A DNA stretch of 64,000 bases from Ficedula albicollis. Its lineage: Eukaryota; Chordata; Aves; Passeriformes; Muscicapidae. Positions 15,101 to 28,445 of this stretch are shown here, piece by piece. The translations under genes were made by a program, and so were the position numbers. Numbering within the stretch: position 1 is the first letter of the stretch; each line of letters begins with the position of its first letter. Below the pieces are notes generated by a model, which did not search any database, had not been told where the DNA came from, and saw only the letters and a program-made list of their open reading frames with translations. Location: contig NC_021673.1 of NCBI RefSeq assembly GCF_000247815.1, forward strand, positions 43,356,706 to 43,420,705, read 5' to 3'.

Positions 15101-15953
15101 GGGTGGAGATGCTCCAGCACAGAGACACCTCCCTCACTCAAGGGGTACCCCCAGCTCCTTGTTCAGCCACACAGCCAGGACCACCTGGCAGCACGCTGCA
15201 GTCCCTCTCTGTATTCCCACGCTGCAGTTCATCTCTCCCTGGGGATGAGGTTTGCCTGGAAACCTGCGCGCTGCCGCTCCAGAGTCAGGAGAGGTACTTC
15301 AACACTCCCACTCATCTGCTGAGGAAGCAGGACTGGGCAGAAATTTTTCTGTGACATCTATTTTCTCCTTTCTTTAGTACGGAGGCTAATGAAGAGTTTC
15401 GCGTACACATAATTGTCATGCACAGCAGTTTAATCTCCCTACGCAGTGTTCGTGATCTAAACACACAAAGAAGACACATTGATTCTCATGAAAATTAATG
15501 TTGGGGCATAAAACAGGCAGGAGAGAGGGACAGTGATGTTACTTCCTCCAGGAAGGAAACCATACCTTTGGGATAACAGGTGCCCTTGGGGGAAGGTCAG
15601 AGCAAAAACAGCTAGTGTCAGGAAAGTGACTTTGCCTTTTAATAAAATGCAATTTAGTAAATGCACACATGAAAGGCAAGCTGGTACAGAGTCACATTTT
15701 CTTAATTCCTTCAACCCCAAAAGGCAGCGCTCCCCTTCCTGTTAGAGCCCCAAGAGCAGAGGCCTTGGAAGGAATGACACCAGAGGCTCTACCCAAAGCA
15801 CTGTCTCCAACCCTCTCTCACACATAGCCCAGTGCCCCTTTCTCCTGCAGAGCCAAAGGCTGTGCCCCACAGCCAGCCTGGAGGTCCCTGCTCCCACTCC
15901 TTGAGGTCAGGCTGCCTACAGCATGCCAATCGTTCCCCAACTTTATATGAGCA
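12162..15953. other. Unannotated sequence
   Basis: No supported gene or repeat. The frames at 14841-15248 and 15034-15354 are open for 135 and 106 codons, but they overlap each other in different frames and have no family resemblance or codon signal that I can see. Confidence 0.5.
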
Positions 15954-16155
15954 ACAAACGGGTGATTTCACTATTTCACTGAGGAAGAAGCAAAACTCAC
16001 TGTATTGGTCGGTTTTATTTTCAAAAGGGATGGGTGTTTTGAGTATCTGCAGCTACAAACGGGTGATTTCACTATTTCACTGAGGAAGAAGCAAAACTCA
16101 CTGTATTGGTCGGTTTTATTTTCAAAAGGGATGGATGTTTTGAATATTTGCAGCC
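15954..16155. repeat. Two-copy tandem duplication, 101-bp period
   Basis: The unit at 15954-16054 (starting acaaacgggtgatttcac) is repeated directly at 16055-16155 with three or four differences, all in the last quarter of the unit. The first 75 or so bases are identical. Confidence 0.95.
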
Positions 16156-18413
16156 ATCCTGAGGGAGACAAATGGGTTGTCTGTGGATAAAGTGGACAAG
16201 GGTGTACGATACAGACATTTATCATGCGCACATTTATAAGCTGTGTGTGCTTTATGGCATAATTAATCAGTAGTTGTCTCCTATTCTGTACACAAATGCA
16301 GCCTCCCATCCTCCCAGGCACATTCGATAACTGATTTATTTCCTTCTGCAATCCAAATCATCTTGTCCCTGTGGAACAGCCTGGATGAAGTAATTCAAAT
16401 TCCCATGCGTGGAAACTCAAAAGGGACACTGGAAGTGCTGTCCTTGCACATCCTTGGCACCTGCACACTGAATCCCTGCAGACTGCAAGGTGCATCCACC
16501 TCCACTCTGCCACATGTACATACCGAAATACATGTAAGACTGTGTATATCTGACTTGAGCAAAAGAGAAAGAAGGGGAAAATTGTATCCTCAGGGAATCA
16601 CTGCTGCTCTTCAGCTTTGACCACCAATGCTGCCTCTTTTTGTACCTGGTTCTGACTCTTAGGAGTAGGAAGCCAGTCACAATCCAGAGAACAAGCAGCC
16701 CTCCTTCTGAGGTCACTCAATTAGAAGTCAGGAGACACAAAACATACAATTACAAAACATAAAACAGATAAATTTGGGGATTTTCCCTGTGCAAAAAATC
16801 TCACTTGTATCATACACAGAAAAAAAGTATTCAGCGTGATGTAAGTGCCCTCTTTGTAATTATAACTTGCCACATTTTCACGATTTCTTACTCTGTATTT
16901 ACTATTCTGTTTTGCTGCTGCAGAGTTTCCTCTATTGCAATCAGTGTGGGTGTCTGGAGTGTGAGCTGTTAAGATTTCTGCTCCTCCCCTCACATCAATA
17001 TGCTGGCAGTTATCATAAGCAGCTACAGTACAGATCCTGGTTAGAGATTTGCAAGATATCACACAAAAATGTAAGAGTTGCTAGGTGGAAGAATTATTTT
17101 TCCCTTTAACAGAGAGTTTAAGGAACATGCACATACAATTTAATGGGAATAAATAAACAAAAAGAAAGTGCAAATTCTTTGTGTGTTTATAAGCCTTATG
17201 GAAGAAAGACAATGTAGAGCAGCATCCACTGAAACACCACTCTTTAAAATTAATTCAGCGGAGAACTCAAAGGACTTGGAAAAAGCAAAGAATACGTGTT
17301 ACGCAGAAGTGCTACACCACGTAAAGGACAAAATATCCCTCGCATTTCAGAAATATCCTTCCCCTTAACATAAAAAGGAAATAAAAAGGAAAACCAAGAT
17401 AATTTTAAGAGAAAGAGACATGTATATTTATATATATTTGTATGTACTGCTCTGTATCAGACCATAATTGACCTTGCTTTGTAGACAATCACTTACAAAA
17501 GGTTAACTTCTCATGAAATCATGAGGGCTCAGACAAAAATAAAATTAGATTTTTTTCAGCAGAGGCCAAATCACAGCTTGTCATATAAAGCAGCCCCATA
17601 TTTCCTTCTACTTTGTTCCCTTCTTGTGGATGCCTCACAAAGCACTTCCATTTTACACAAGGGCGCACCCAAAGTTTAGATAAAGAGGAATCCTGCAATT
17701 GTTCTTCTTTATTTAGAAGGCATGAAACACACATCAACACAAGATAAAAAATTTGACGTTCTTTAGGGAGCATTAAAGAGGAGCAGCGCCGGCAGCTTAC
17801 GTACTTTTGTGTGTATTTTAACTGCAAAATACCAGCACACACGCATTCCTCAAAGAACTTGTGTGAATTTCATCAATGGATCGTTTCCAGTCCCTCCAAC
17901 ACTTCATCTCTGCCTTCAGCAACTAATGAGTTAAAGATGATAAATACCATTAACAAAGGAAAGAGGATCTTTCCTTTGTTTCCCAAAGAATGCGGAAGCT
18001 TGAATTCTGGCAATGTATTTTTATATTCAGCGAAGTTCCCTAAGTGGACAATTTTGCTTCTAGCTTTGTTTATTAATTGACCTTAAAAAAAAAAAATTAT
18101 GCTTTGACTATCCAGACAGCAATCGTACCATAAAAGTAATTAAAATTTTTATTTCCTATTACTGATTGTATCTGTGTGTATATTTTCCCCTTGTAGAAAA
18201 ATAAGAGGAAGATGTATACCAACACCTCAAAATCCATATGGTCTGACTTCATTTCATGGAGAAAGTCTTACCAGGGCAAAGGAGAATTATATATAAACTC
18301 AATCATGACCAGTGATTAAATATTAAGCCACTACATATGCGCCTGAACAGAATTTCAGACATTAAATTTGCCACTGATAATCCAAAAGGGGCCCAAACAA
18401 ACCATGCGTGCCA
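16156..18413. other. Unannotated AT-rich sequence
   Basis: No supported gene, RNA or mobile element. Only short T, A and TA-rich patches occur (for example around 17420-17445). Confidence 0.55.
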
Positions 18414-18520
18414 TAAACAAAAAACCAAAAAAACAAAACAAAAAAAAAACCCACAAAAAAACCAACCAAAAAAAAAACCCCAACCAACCAACCAACCAAA
18501 AAAAAAAAAAAAAAAAAAAA
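18414..18520. repeat. A/C low-complexity tract with (AACC)n and poly-A
   Basis: The tract is almost entirely A and C. It ends in four to five copies of AACC (18481-18497) followed by about 23 A. The following bases include short GGTT-type words that could pair with the AACC part. The frames of lysine/asparagine or phenylalanine/tryptophan across it are products of composition and not genes. Confidence 0.9.
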
Positions 18521-20469
18521 GGTTTTAGGTTTGTTGGTTTTGTGTATAAATTATAGAACACAAAGCTTGGTCCTACCACCTCTCCTTATGCTGGTTAATG
18601 CTTAGGTCTTCAATTAATTCTGAAGGGATTTTTTCAGAGTCAGGAGAAAAGGATTCATTGAGCACTAACAGCAGTCATAGCTGCACACACCAATTTCACA
18701 AAGAAAGGTCTCAATGATACAAATATTGTATACATTCATAAGAGAATTTACTGAACAGACTATAAGTTGCAAAATATCAATAAAAACTATTGACTCAAGC
18801 ATCTGCTAAAAACATAGAGCATTTTATTGTTCTTTTGAACCCGTCAGTTATGAGCCTTATTGACCTTTTCCGTAAAGAGGGGGCAAATGTTGTGTGTTAT
18901 TCAGCAAACAAAACTACCAGAAGTAACAGACAGCAAATTTCCCTAAGAAAAATGGCTCTATTTTAAAAAGTTATTTGCAAATGTGCTCACATTTTAAAAT
19001 TAAACCCATTTAACTAGTAAAATCTGTGCATTTGTATTTGAAGTCAAAATGATATTAGCATTACACTGCAATTCTATCAGAATGATAAGAAGAACAATCA
19101 ATATATTAAAAAAAAGACAGCTATCTGCAAGTATAGCCTGGACTAATAAAAGGGGAAAAAACTAAAGTTTTATATGAACTGCAGTTTTGCCTGTAAATCT
19201 TTTTTCCCTCCTACAAGTTTCACACGTTTAAAAAATAATTTAACTTCAACCTCTTAGCATTGGACACTGTTAGAGAAAGAAAACATTAGAGGAACAAATG
19301 TTATAAATATTCATGCTTTTAAACTATGCCATAGTCAAGGTATTAGCATGGTGTTCACAGCCCAGATTAACCCAGGTCTGGCCGAAACCACACGGTACCA
19401 TTTAAAATGAGGCACCTGGTCTGGCAGTGCACACACTCAAGGGCAGTGTCTCAGTGTGGAGGAGAGAAGAAAGCAATACAGAAAGGGGTTTTTAAGTGTG
19501 GGGTAAATCAAGAGGCAAATTGCATTTTAAGTTTTCAGTGAATGTGCGGGAAGAGTAAGATCCATCCATTCCACTCGGAGGGCTGCCTGCTGAAATCTCA
19601 TAAACTGGCTTACGCAGCACTTCCAAAAACAACCTGCTCACACCTCTGCTGTTTCCTTCTACCTGATGTACCCGTATCTTGCTGAAAAAACAGATGCAGC
19701 CTGATTGTCAGCTGAGGGGTTTACTGTAGTGCATACAGCAGACATCATGCTTCCCTATATAATACGGTGCTCCTCGCAGTCAGATACTGCTGGTCATTTG
19801 CATATATAGTAATGGAAGAATAAAAAAGGCAGGGAAGTAACTGCTCTGTCTCATGCTTTCCAAGGAGTTACAATACCTTTCTGCACATTTCTAAACTTTC
19901 AACTGGAAAAACGCAGGGGGTGGAAGAAGCTGAAAAGAATCTGGACCCGATAGCAGGATTTTTCCCCTTGCGTGTCTGTGACAAGCTAGCAGAAGCACAT
20001 ACCTCTACATTTAAATACAAATAGGAAGACTACGTTGCAAAGGAAGCGCACACAAGGACAGATGTTCACATGTCATACTGGACTGGAGGCAAACCTAAAC
20101 CTTTCTGATAGGAATACATCTGATACAAAACCAATCATAAAGACTTTTTGTCATACACTGTGACCACTAATATTTTATCACTACTTTTGCAGAGTAATCT
20201 GCAATTAAAGAGATAGCATAAAGAATGAAATATTTTTAAATCCTTCTGGTATAACCCACCCCCTGAGTTAAATGCTGACAGCTAGAGAAAGAACACGCAG
20301 ATCTGTCTATTCAGAGGTAGCACCGTGAATGCATTCAATTAAAAATGCGAAGCATCGTCTTGGAAAAGGGGGTACGGCAACTACATCTCCCACCAGGATC
20401 CAGACCTCACCTCAAGTGATACACTACATGCTCTTGCAAGGTGGAATACTTCCTCCTTCCCGTGACCAG
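18521..20469. other. Unannotated AT-rich sequence
   Basis: No gene is visible. An exact octamer word (ATTTGCAT) is present at 19796-19803, but single words of this kind are expected by chance in a window of this size. Confidence 0.5.
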
Positions 20470-20954
<485 letters not shown>

Positions 20955-20990
20955 CCTGTCTGCATTATTAATAGATGTTAATGGCGCCAT
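20955..20990 (-). other. Candidate minus-strand first exon segment ending at a splice donor
   Basis: On the minus strand an ATG at 20990-20988 has A at -3 and G at +4. It opens 12 codons reading MAPLTSINNADR, and the last codon ends exactly at a consensus donor, CAGG followed by gtaagt (plus-strand positions 20954-20949). A TATA-like box lies about 25-32 bp further upstream. This is the arrangement of a short alternative first exon. It is inference only: I do not recognise the peptide, no downstream exon is identified, and a strong donor can occur by chance. Confidence 0.3.
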
Positions 20991-21014
20991 TATATCGGGA
21001 AGAAGCCTCCTCCT

Positions 21015-21022
21015 CTTTATAT
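21015..21022 (-). promoter_or_regulatory. TATA-like box
   Basis: The minus strand reads atataaag here, 25 bp upstream of the candidate ATG ending at 20990. If functional, a TATA box would place transcription start near or just at that ATG, which is close for an untranslated leader. The match is a simple AT-rich word and is weak on its own. Confidence 0.2.
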
Positions 21023-22677
21023 TATGGAAATTCCAAGATTCCAAGATAGGTTTGTTTGTGGGTTTTTTTTTTTAATTTAAAAAAATAATAATAAATGAAA
21101 AAAGAAGAAGCCAAAAACCCTACACACCATGAGGCAGCAAAAAGCTTCTTGGTCCTGCGAACTGCAGAGCTGCACCCTCTCCCTTCACCCTGCCTTCCCC
21201 ACTCATCCTCAACATACTGATTTGGTAGACAAAATCGATTCAAAGCAGCGAACAACTGCAATAAAGCAAACATGCAGACAAAGACTTCCTGCCATAAGGC
21301 AACTCCTGAATACACAATTTTCTTTTTAATAAGGTTCTGAAATTTTTCAGCTAGAGCTGAAAATTTATTCCCATGCAAATGATGCAGTATAAAGAACAGC
21401 ATAATCCCACACCTTTCAGATTTTTCTTACCTAAATACATAGCCTATTTTTTCAGCAGAAGTTACCTGTCACCTCAAAAAGTCTTATTTAGACTGACTCG
21501 ACGATAAAGTATCTCCTGTCAAGTCTTTGATTTAGTTAATGAATAAAGGAATGTGATCCTAAAGTATCCCTAGGCTGTGTTTTGTTAGTGCCTGGATTTC
21601 CTCCGGGTCCATTCATCCTCAAGGTAGGTGTACTGCAGTCATGCACCAAAGTGTCAAAAGACCTTCCACAAAAGATATTGACCTATTTTAATCTGATCCA
21701 TGTATAAATGCAATGGAGCCACCACTGGGAATAAAGTGAACCAAAGATGTATTTTTAACCCCTTTATAGCACCATACACAGGAGGAACAAATGCACATCA
21801 ATAACAAACATACCCTCAAAGACTGTATGAGAATGCAGTTTGCTTTAACTGGATCTCCTCCACTGGTGTTAAGTGTCATGTGAAATGCTACTGCTTCTCA
21901 GAGAGCCAGGCACATCTCTGCACTTCAGCATTGCTATCAGATAATTTTTACAAGCCTCAGAAAAAAAAATTAAAAAATAAAAAATAAATTAAAAAAAAAT
22001 CTGAAAATGCCAAAACAGTAGGCTTCCCCAAGTCAGCTTTTACTCTGCTACACAAGATACCAATTTTAACCCAAATAAAAAAAAAAACCACCTCAATGCC
22101 TCAAACTGCGGAGGGGGAAAAAAAAAAAAAAAAGCCATCCTTAAGGATGGAAATACCCCCAGCATTAATTGCACGATGACATTTTTGCATATGTGGGGGT
22201 AGGCTGGGGAGAGCGAACGTGTCAAGAATCACCTTCTTGTGCTGCAGATGCATGCTGCAGCTGTTTGCTGGCTTCCCACAAATGAATGAAAAGTGCCGCT
22301 AATTCTTCCAAGACAAATGTAACCGATTGGCTTTGTTGCCTGCTCGCCTCTGTGGCTTTTGAGACCACGCAAGTACGCTGCAGACACAAAATCACAGGGT
22401 CTGGCTGTATTAACTGAATTACAGACAGCGCTGATGTGATCATCTTCATCTCTCTCTCGCGCTCCCTAATTATTTATCCAGATCAAGCCTGACTGCTGGA
22501 AAATTAGCTCTCTACAGGAGGTAACCGAGCTGAAAGGTTCTTTTTACCAAGAAATGATGGGCTGGCCTCTAGCAGTACATATGCCAGTGTGCAGTTGTAA
22601 GGAAATGTCACAAGATGTAAATTTGCGAGTAGATTTCTCATCCTCCCAGAAAAAGAAATAAGACATTTTTAGAAGAC
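21023..22677. other. Unannotated sequence
   Basis: Holds several A- or T-rich runs (21061-21073, 21960-22000, 22078-22133) and an imperfect palindrome at 21340-21365. No gene is visible. The stretch 22230-22500 is of mixed composition, repeat-free and without coding potential. Confidence 0.5.
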
Positions 22678-22700
22678 ATATATATATATATATATATATA
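22678..22700. repeat. (TA)n microsatellite
   Basis: Twenty-three bases of alternating A and T, perfect, followed by a short CA-rich tail (cagacacaca). Confidence 0.95.
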
Positions 22701-24018
22701 CAGACACACAAAATAAGTAAATGTCCAAATTCCTGACCTCAAATTTAGAAGAATTTATTTAAAATGGAAAGAGAGAAGATGTGTATTGGCCACATCCTCT
22801 TTTCATTGCCTTACACAGTCAGTCCCACTTGCCTGTCTATGGCAAGTTCATAGTATTTCACTTGTGCAGGATTTTCACTTCTTGCCAGCAAATGCAATGA
22901 GACCAAGTTTTAGTTCTGATGCTTAGGGGGAGAAAAGACAGCAGGATTTTAGTCACTGAATCAAACCAACCCACAAGAGAATGAACAAAACAAAAAAAAA
23001 GGATAGTAGGTTTTTTTAAGCTCAAGATACGGTTTTAGCCTCCAGCAATCCAAAACCAACTGTGAATGTAATTTTTTTTTTGTTGTTAAATAAATGGAAA
23101 ATAAAAAGTGTTAAACCTGCGAGACAAACAAGGGTAGTTTAAAAGGAATAGCTTTGAAATTATTTTGCAATTAGCGAGACTGTCATTACAAGTCAATTTG
23201 CTGTACTGCACGCATATATGGATGTACACGCTTTTAATACACGTTAATGCACACTTTGGTCCAACTCTAGTCACATGTAGGCCAGTATAAATTTTAGTGC
23301 TTGAGAGCTTTAACTTACCATCTGAAGCATTAAACACAAAAACCATGGACATTAAAAGAACGCAGCAGTATGAAACAAACATACTGATTTTGATAGCTAC
23401 GACCTTTGGAACTTAATTGATTGGAAAGCAAAAAAAGCAGCAGATTCCAGGCTGAATCTCTTTGCTTGCTGCACTTGCAGCAGTTTCAGCACGTCAAGCC
23501 TTCCTCGATCTTTTAATTGCATTGGGTGTTATGCATGCCAGGGATGGGTGAGAATAGTTGTCAACCCACCTGACTGCAGAACAAAGAGCATTTTTTCTTC
23601 CAGCATTTGTTACTGATGCGTGAGCCACACCCTGCGTCCTTACAGAACAGGCTCTTTCTCACATTTTCCTTTTTCCTACCCACACAGAGAGACAATTTCT
23701 TCCCAATAATAAAATAATAGCCATTCTCTAGAATTACTACCCTGGTTTTCACCATTTTTGGAATCTCCTGTGGGTTTACTTTTAAGAGACCAAGGAGGAA
23801 TGCGGGTGCTGCTGCGTTTTCCACAGTGTGGGGAGTCTGTGAGCTGGGATGCCTCAGCATCCCACAGCCTGGCTTCCCTTGACCTGCTTGGGATGGTGCT
23901 GGCAGATGAGGGGCCTCACCCTGCTCATCCAGTCACAGGAGAGGGAGGGCACAGCCTCCAGAGCATTTGAGGGCAGAAAAATTTAAAAAACCCTAACTAA
24001 CCAACCAAAAAAACCCAA
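22701..24018. other. Unannotated sequence
   Basis: No gene or mobile element recognised. Confidence 0.55.
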
Positions 24019-24060
24019 AACCTAATGCTACAAGAACCTAATGCACCCAAAACCTAATGC
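24019..24060. repeat. Short 16-bp-period minisatellite
   Basis: The word aacctaatgc occurs at 24019, 24035 and 24051, exactly 16 bases apart, with variable spacer bases. The run follows an A/C-rich lead-in (23982-24018). Confidence 0.85.
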
Positions 24061-27000
24061 AAGAGGGAAACCCCTTGCCTGGCCCCCCTACCCACCAGCC
24101 CCATGGGGTTGAAATTCTCTGGGTGGCATTAACCCCTAACAGCTATTTGCCAAACCATGTGCTCCCTATCACACCCCCTCAAATCCTCCAACAGCAGGCA
24201 GTTTGCAAGGTTGAACTCCTCCTGGTCTGGCTGGTCTGCTGCTCTGCACAAAGACCCTTCTGCCTTTCATTTTTTGCTTACATCCCCATTAACACTGCAA
24301 ATCACACACACACTGGCCTCTCTAGAATCAGACAGGAACAAAACTCCTTGAAGGCTGGCTACACAACATATAGAAATCTACCATGTTTTTTTCAGATTTG
24401 TATAAACAGGCATATTCCTGATTGGATCTATTAATAAAATGACCAAGCAACATAAAACTAGATGCAGACAACGCAAAAACTGGTACCCGCAAAGCAACTG
24501 ACATCCCTTTTCCTGCCTGCCTGAAAAAATCTCCTCCATCACCTCAATTAACTTTTCCAAAAAAGTCTGGAGGCAATCAAGCACCACAGCTTCTAACATT
24601 GCCCCCACCAACCATAAATGAAGCGCAGCAACAACTTGGCTGTGGTTTTGGTGGCTCCATACCAGCGGGTAGATCCTAAGCATCTTTAGAGCCAACAAGG
24701 CAGCCTTGTCCCTCTGCATTTCCTGAGGCATGGAAGTTACACTTTCTGACCCAAAAAAAGCAGCAGGAATAGTGGTTTTCACCAAGTTTCAGGGCAGGTG
24801 GAGTTAAGGAATGGTATGACTTGGCCTGGGTTATTTTTGCAAGCAGGAGTAGAGGGATTACTTTTTTTTGACTGTTTCCCTGACACAGCACATGCACCCA
24901 ATGTGCTTCCCCAGTTGTCCAAAACAGCTTAACAAGCAATGCTATGGCCTCTCTGAGGTTTAGGGTAGAGCTTTCTTGTTAGTTTTAAACAGAGCTTTTG
25001 TTCAGCTGTTCCTTGGTATTTTATACATTATCATCCACCAGCTACGCACCACCGAAGAGAAGCCACGGTGCTCTTGGGCTGTGGCTAAATTCTGTGTCAA
25101 ACTGAAAACCGTTTGATGCAGAACCAAAGAAACTGTTGCCACTTGGACCTTCAAGATGCAGAAAAATAAAACCCTTTAAACTTTTGATCACATGATTCTT
25201 GAATAACCAGCAAAGCCCGCTTTAAAAAAAAATAAATCTGTATATCCCTGGACATGTTAGACTGCCAACTGCTGAATGTTCTCGTTACTATTTTGAAATA
25301 GGGTGTGGGTGGAGGTACCTACTAAAGCTTTCTACTGCTGCTGCCACCATTGCTGCTAATGGAGTAGGTGTTTCCAGAAAACCCTGCTCCTAAGGAGAAG
25401 CCTGAACTTGCATCTGCACCCTCTGCTGGGACACACTGAAGACAGAAGTTTCTTGCACCATCTGTTATTTGCATCACCGCTGCAGGGGGATGCCAGCCTG
25501 CGACAGCACCCAGACCTGCTGCTGGCACGGTGGCAGCCAGGGAAGAACAGGATAAGCCATGAAGAGAAGTCACCAAGGCTGGGATGGCCACTGAGAAAGA
25601 GGCAGGCAGCAGAGTGTGACACTGATATGACTGGGCAGGATCTGGAAGTCACCATGAAAAACCCACACGTTCCACGAGAGAGCAGATTAGTGGCTTTTAA
25701 GGCACCTTGCTGGTGAAGGCATCACAGTATGGGAGGAGGAAGGACTCCCACCCCAGCTCCACAGCCTTGCTCCACTGTGAGCTGCCACACTGTTCAGACA
25801 AGCCTCACCCAGCTTTAACATGCAGTGGACACACACACAGAGCACAAAATCAGCACCTCCTCCCTCCTCACCTGATGGCAGTGACCAGAGGTCCTGCCTG
25901 TATCTCTGGGGCAGTACAGCTACCAGACAGCAGCAGAACTTTCCCAGTGCACTCATCTGTGCAGCACACTGCACCCTGCTAGGTGCCCATTTGCACTCAG
26001 ATGGAAGTGTCTGAATTTTCATGGAACCTTCAACTTGTTCTCCTAACACTGTTGGATTATCTTTTAAAATTATCAACTCTGCTCAAGCTTAGGCAAATGG
26101 GTTTTACACTTTTATGCTACTGGAAACATGTCTGAAGGAAAACCAGGAGGTCTCCAGAGTACTGACACTGCATGAATAGGTAAAAAGCCGTAAAATAAAA
26201 AAAGCAGTACAGAGCACCACAGCTCTCAATTTAAACAGGTATGTGAATACTCAGCATATTTCTTAGAGATGCTCATGTTGAACCTGGGCAGTTTATCCAC
26301 TTTTCATCATAGCAGCTGTACCTGCTGAGACCAAAAGGAGAAAGCTAGCAGATTTTAATGGGAGTTGAATTGAACTAGCAAGCACTAGTGTTAGTACTGG
26401 TGTTAAAGCATTAGTTTTTAGGTTACAAGTGAGCTGATAATCCCATTACCATTCAACCTCTGAATCCCTCAAACAGGCTATTTGTTGTCCAGCTGGACAC
26501 CAGCCTCCTGGCACAGAGACAGCAGGAATACGCTTCCAGGTTCTCTGTACCTGGTGCACCCACCAACCCTGCAGCACCTGGGTGATACACCAGTTTTCTG
26601 ACATATGCTGCATCTTCCCTCTCAGAGAACTCACCTCCCACTGGCCTTCCCTGGAAGGAATCTTAATCCTTCTGACCTTTCTGAATACAAGTCCTTCCGC
26701 TCTTTATTTTCTTAAATAATCCCTGTCTCCAGTTGTGGCCAGGCACACTTATTTTTCCACTTTCCATCCTTCACGCAAATTTCAACCCTCTGTGCAAGGT
26801 TGTAAAGTTGTTGCTGTAGGTCTTTGGGACTCTTTACCTCTCTCCCACCTCCTTTACTTCCTCTGAAATCACTTTCCTAGTTAAAAAAGCCTGCAAGCTG
26901 TTTCTCGACCATACCAAATCCTCCCATCACTTTGTCAGGAGCACTGGACTGTCTTTTACAGTCAAGAGACAGTGATGATAAATGACAGCCTCCATAATCC

Positions 27001-27585
27001 AGCAAGTGCTGCTGTCCAGGGGCAAAAGTCACAGGCAGATGTGGAGCCTACCCACTGAGAACACCACAGAGGGAAGAGGGCACATCACTCACAGCAGCAA
27101 ATCCCATCCTCGCTCCGGCTGCTCAGCTCCAAGCAGTGTCAAAGCCCCCTTTACAGGCTACAGAGCACACTATGCTTCCAAGTTCTCTTGCCAGCAGACT
27201 TTGTTTTCACTTAAAACACAAAACAAGGAAAAAGGCATCTTCCATTATCCAAACAAAGGCTGCATGCAGCCCTGTACACTCCACACTTCAGCATGCCTGA
27301 TATTGACAGCCAGCTGGATAATGCATTCAAGCACTCTGGGGATCAAACCCTTTATCCAGGAAATCTGTCCCTGTTTGCTAAAGGAGCCCCTGGTGAGTAG
27401 GTTTTGAGGAGTGCAGATTCAAACCATGCTACCTCACTCCTAACCAAAGTGGGTTAGGAAGCAGGAGTGCCAGCCAGAAGCAGACTGCCCTACTTCCCAA
27501 AGAATCACAAACATCTTTACAAATATTAGACCTCCCAGCACGCCTGGAAGATGTCAATAAACATCATTTCACCCAAGTCTTTGCT
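24061..27585. other. Unannotated sequence, slightly higher GC
   Basis: Contains several open frames of 90-141 codons on both strands (for example 24378-24785 minus and 26982-27407 plus), overlapping one another and without family resemblance. The rise in GC makes chance open frames more frequent. No repeat is recognised before the array that starts at 27586. Confidence 0.5.
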
Positions 27586-28445
27586 GAAAAAGCAATGCTA
27601 GAGGGAAGCTTATCTGTGTGTCCAAGGTCAGGCTTGGCATCTGTGACAGATTGAGCTGTCTTAAGTCCCTGCACATCCAGCCTTCAATCCTAGAATTAGA
27701 CACCAGGCAGTGGCTCTAACTTTAAAAGAAGAAGAATTGAAGGAAAAGAAAAAAAATTTCACCATCTAGCTGGAGACCCACTGGAAGACTTGAAGAGCTT
27801 GTACTTCTGAAATCAGCTGCAACACCATCATCCTCTTTGGGAACAAGCTTTTCCCTGCCAGTGCGAGCTCCAAGCCCCTCAGGCTGTGCCCATCTCCAAT
27901 GGCTCTCAGAACCAGTAACAAACTGGGCTGGGGTAGGGGGGAAAGCAGGCCATAACTCACACTAGGAGTGTGGGGTTTTGTCCAGTCATCTGTCTGGTCT
28001 TTCCTTGGCTGCCTTGGACCTGCACATCAGCCAAGAGCAGAGATGTAAAGGCACAGCCACCAGCATCTTCAGCAATACCATACCTACCACAAAAGTATTT
28101 CCATTGGCTTCCAACAAACCTGCAAGCCCATAATGTTGACTTGCAAGAGCTAGTGCTGAAGCACTGGTACCTGCTCTGGCACAGCAGGGCTGAGGGTTGC
28201 CTGTGAGCAGCTGTGTGACATGTGTGGCATCAGCCACTGCGTGCTAGATTTTTCTTTCTTTAGGCTAGACTAACCCCGTTCTGGTAAGCTGGCTAACTCT
28301 GAATCGGAAAGCAGGTGAAAAAAGGCTCTTTTCTGGTGCCTCCTGCAGACCCTCCTCTCTCAGGAGGATGCTGTGCCTGGGGAAGGCGACGCTCAGCCAC
28401 GATGTGGCCGCCAGCGGGGAACGCCTCGGCTCCACTGCAGTCAAT
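27586..28445. repeat. Tandem array, unit 1 (about 860 bp)
   Basis: First of three direct copies. The unit begins gaaaaagcaatgctagaggg and ends with ctgcag at 28435-28440 plus the bridging bases tcaat. Compared with the other copies, I find private bases at four sites (for example C at 28 kb minus 292, that is 27708, where the others have A). The unit has no recognised protein, LTR, LINE or SINE content. The frames of 64, 78 and 83 codons inside it recur in each copy simply because the copies are nearly identical. Confidence 0.95.

Noticed and set aside
18414..18545. Retroposon tail ending in poly-A
   Set aside because: No retroposon body or target-site duplication is visible. The tract is explained as A/C-rich simple sequence.
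23982..24060. Interstitial telomere-like repeat (ccctaac words)
   Set aside because: Only one ccctaac word is present. The periodic part is a different 16-bp unit.
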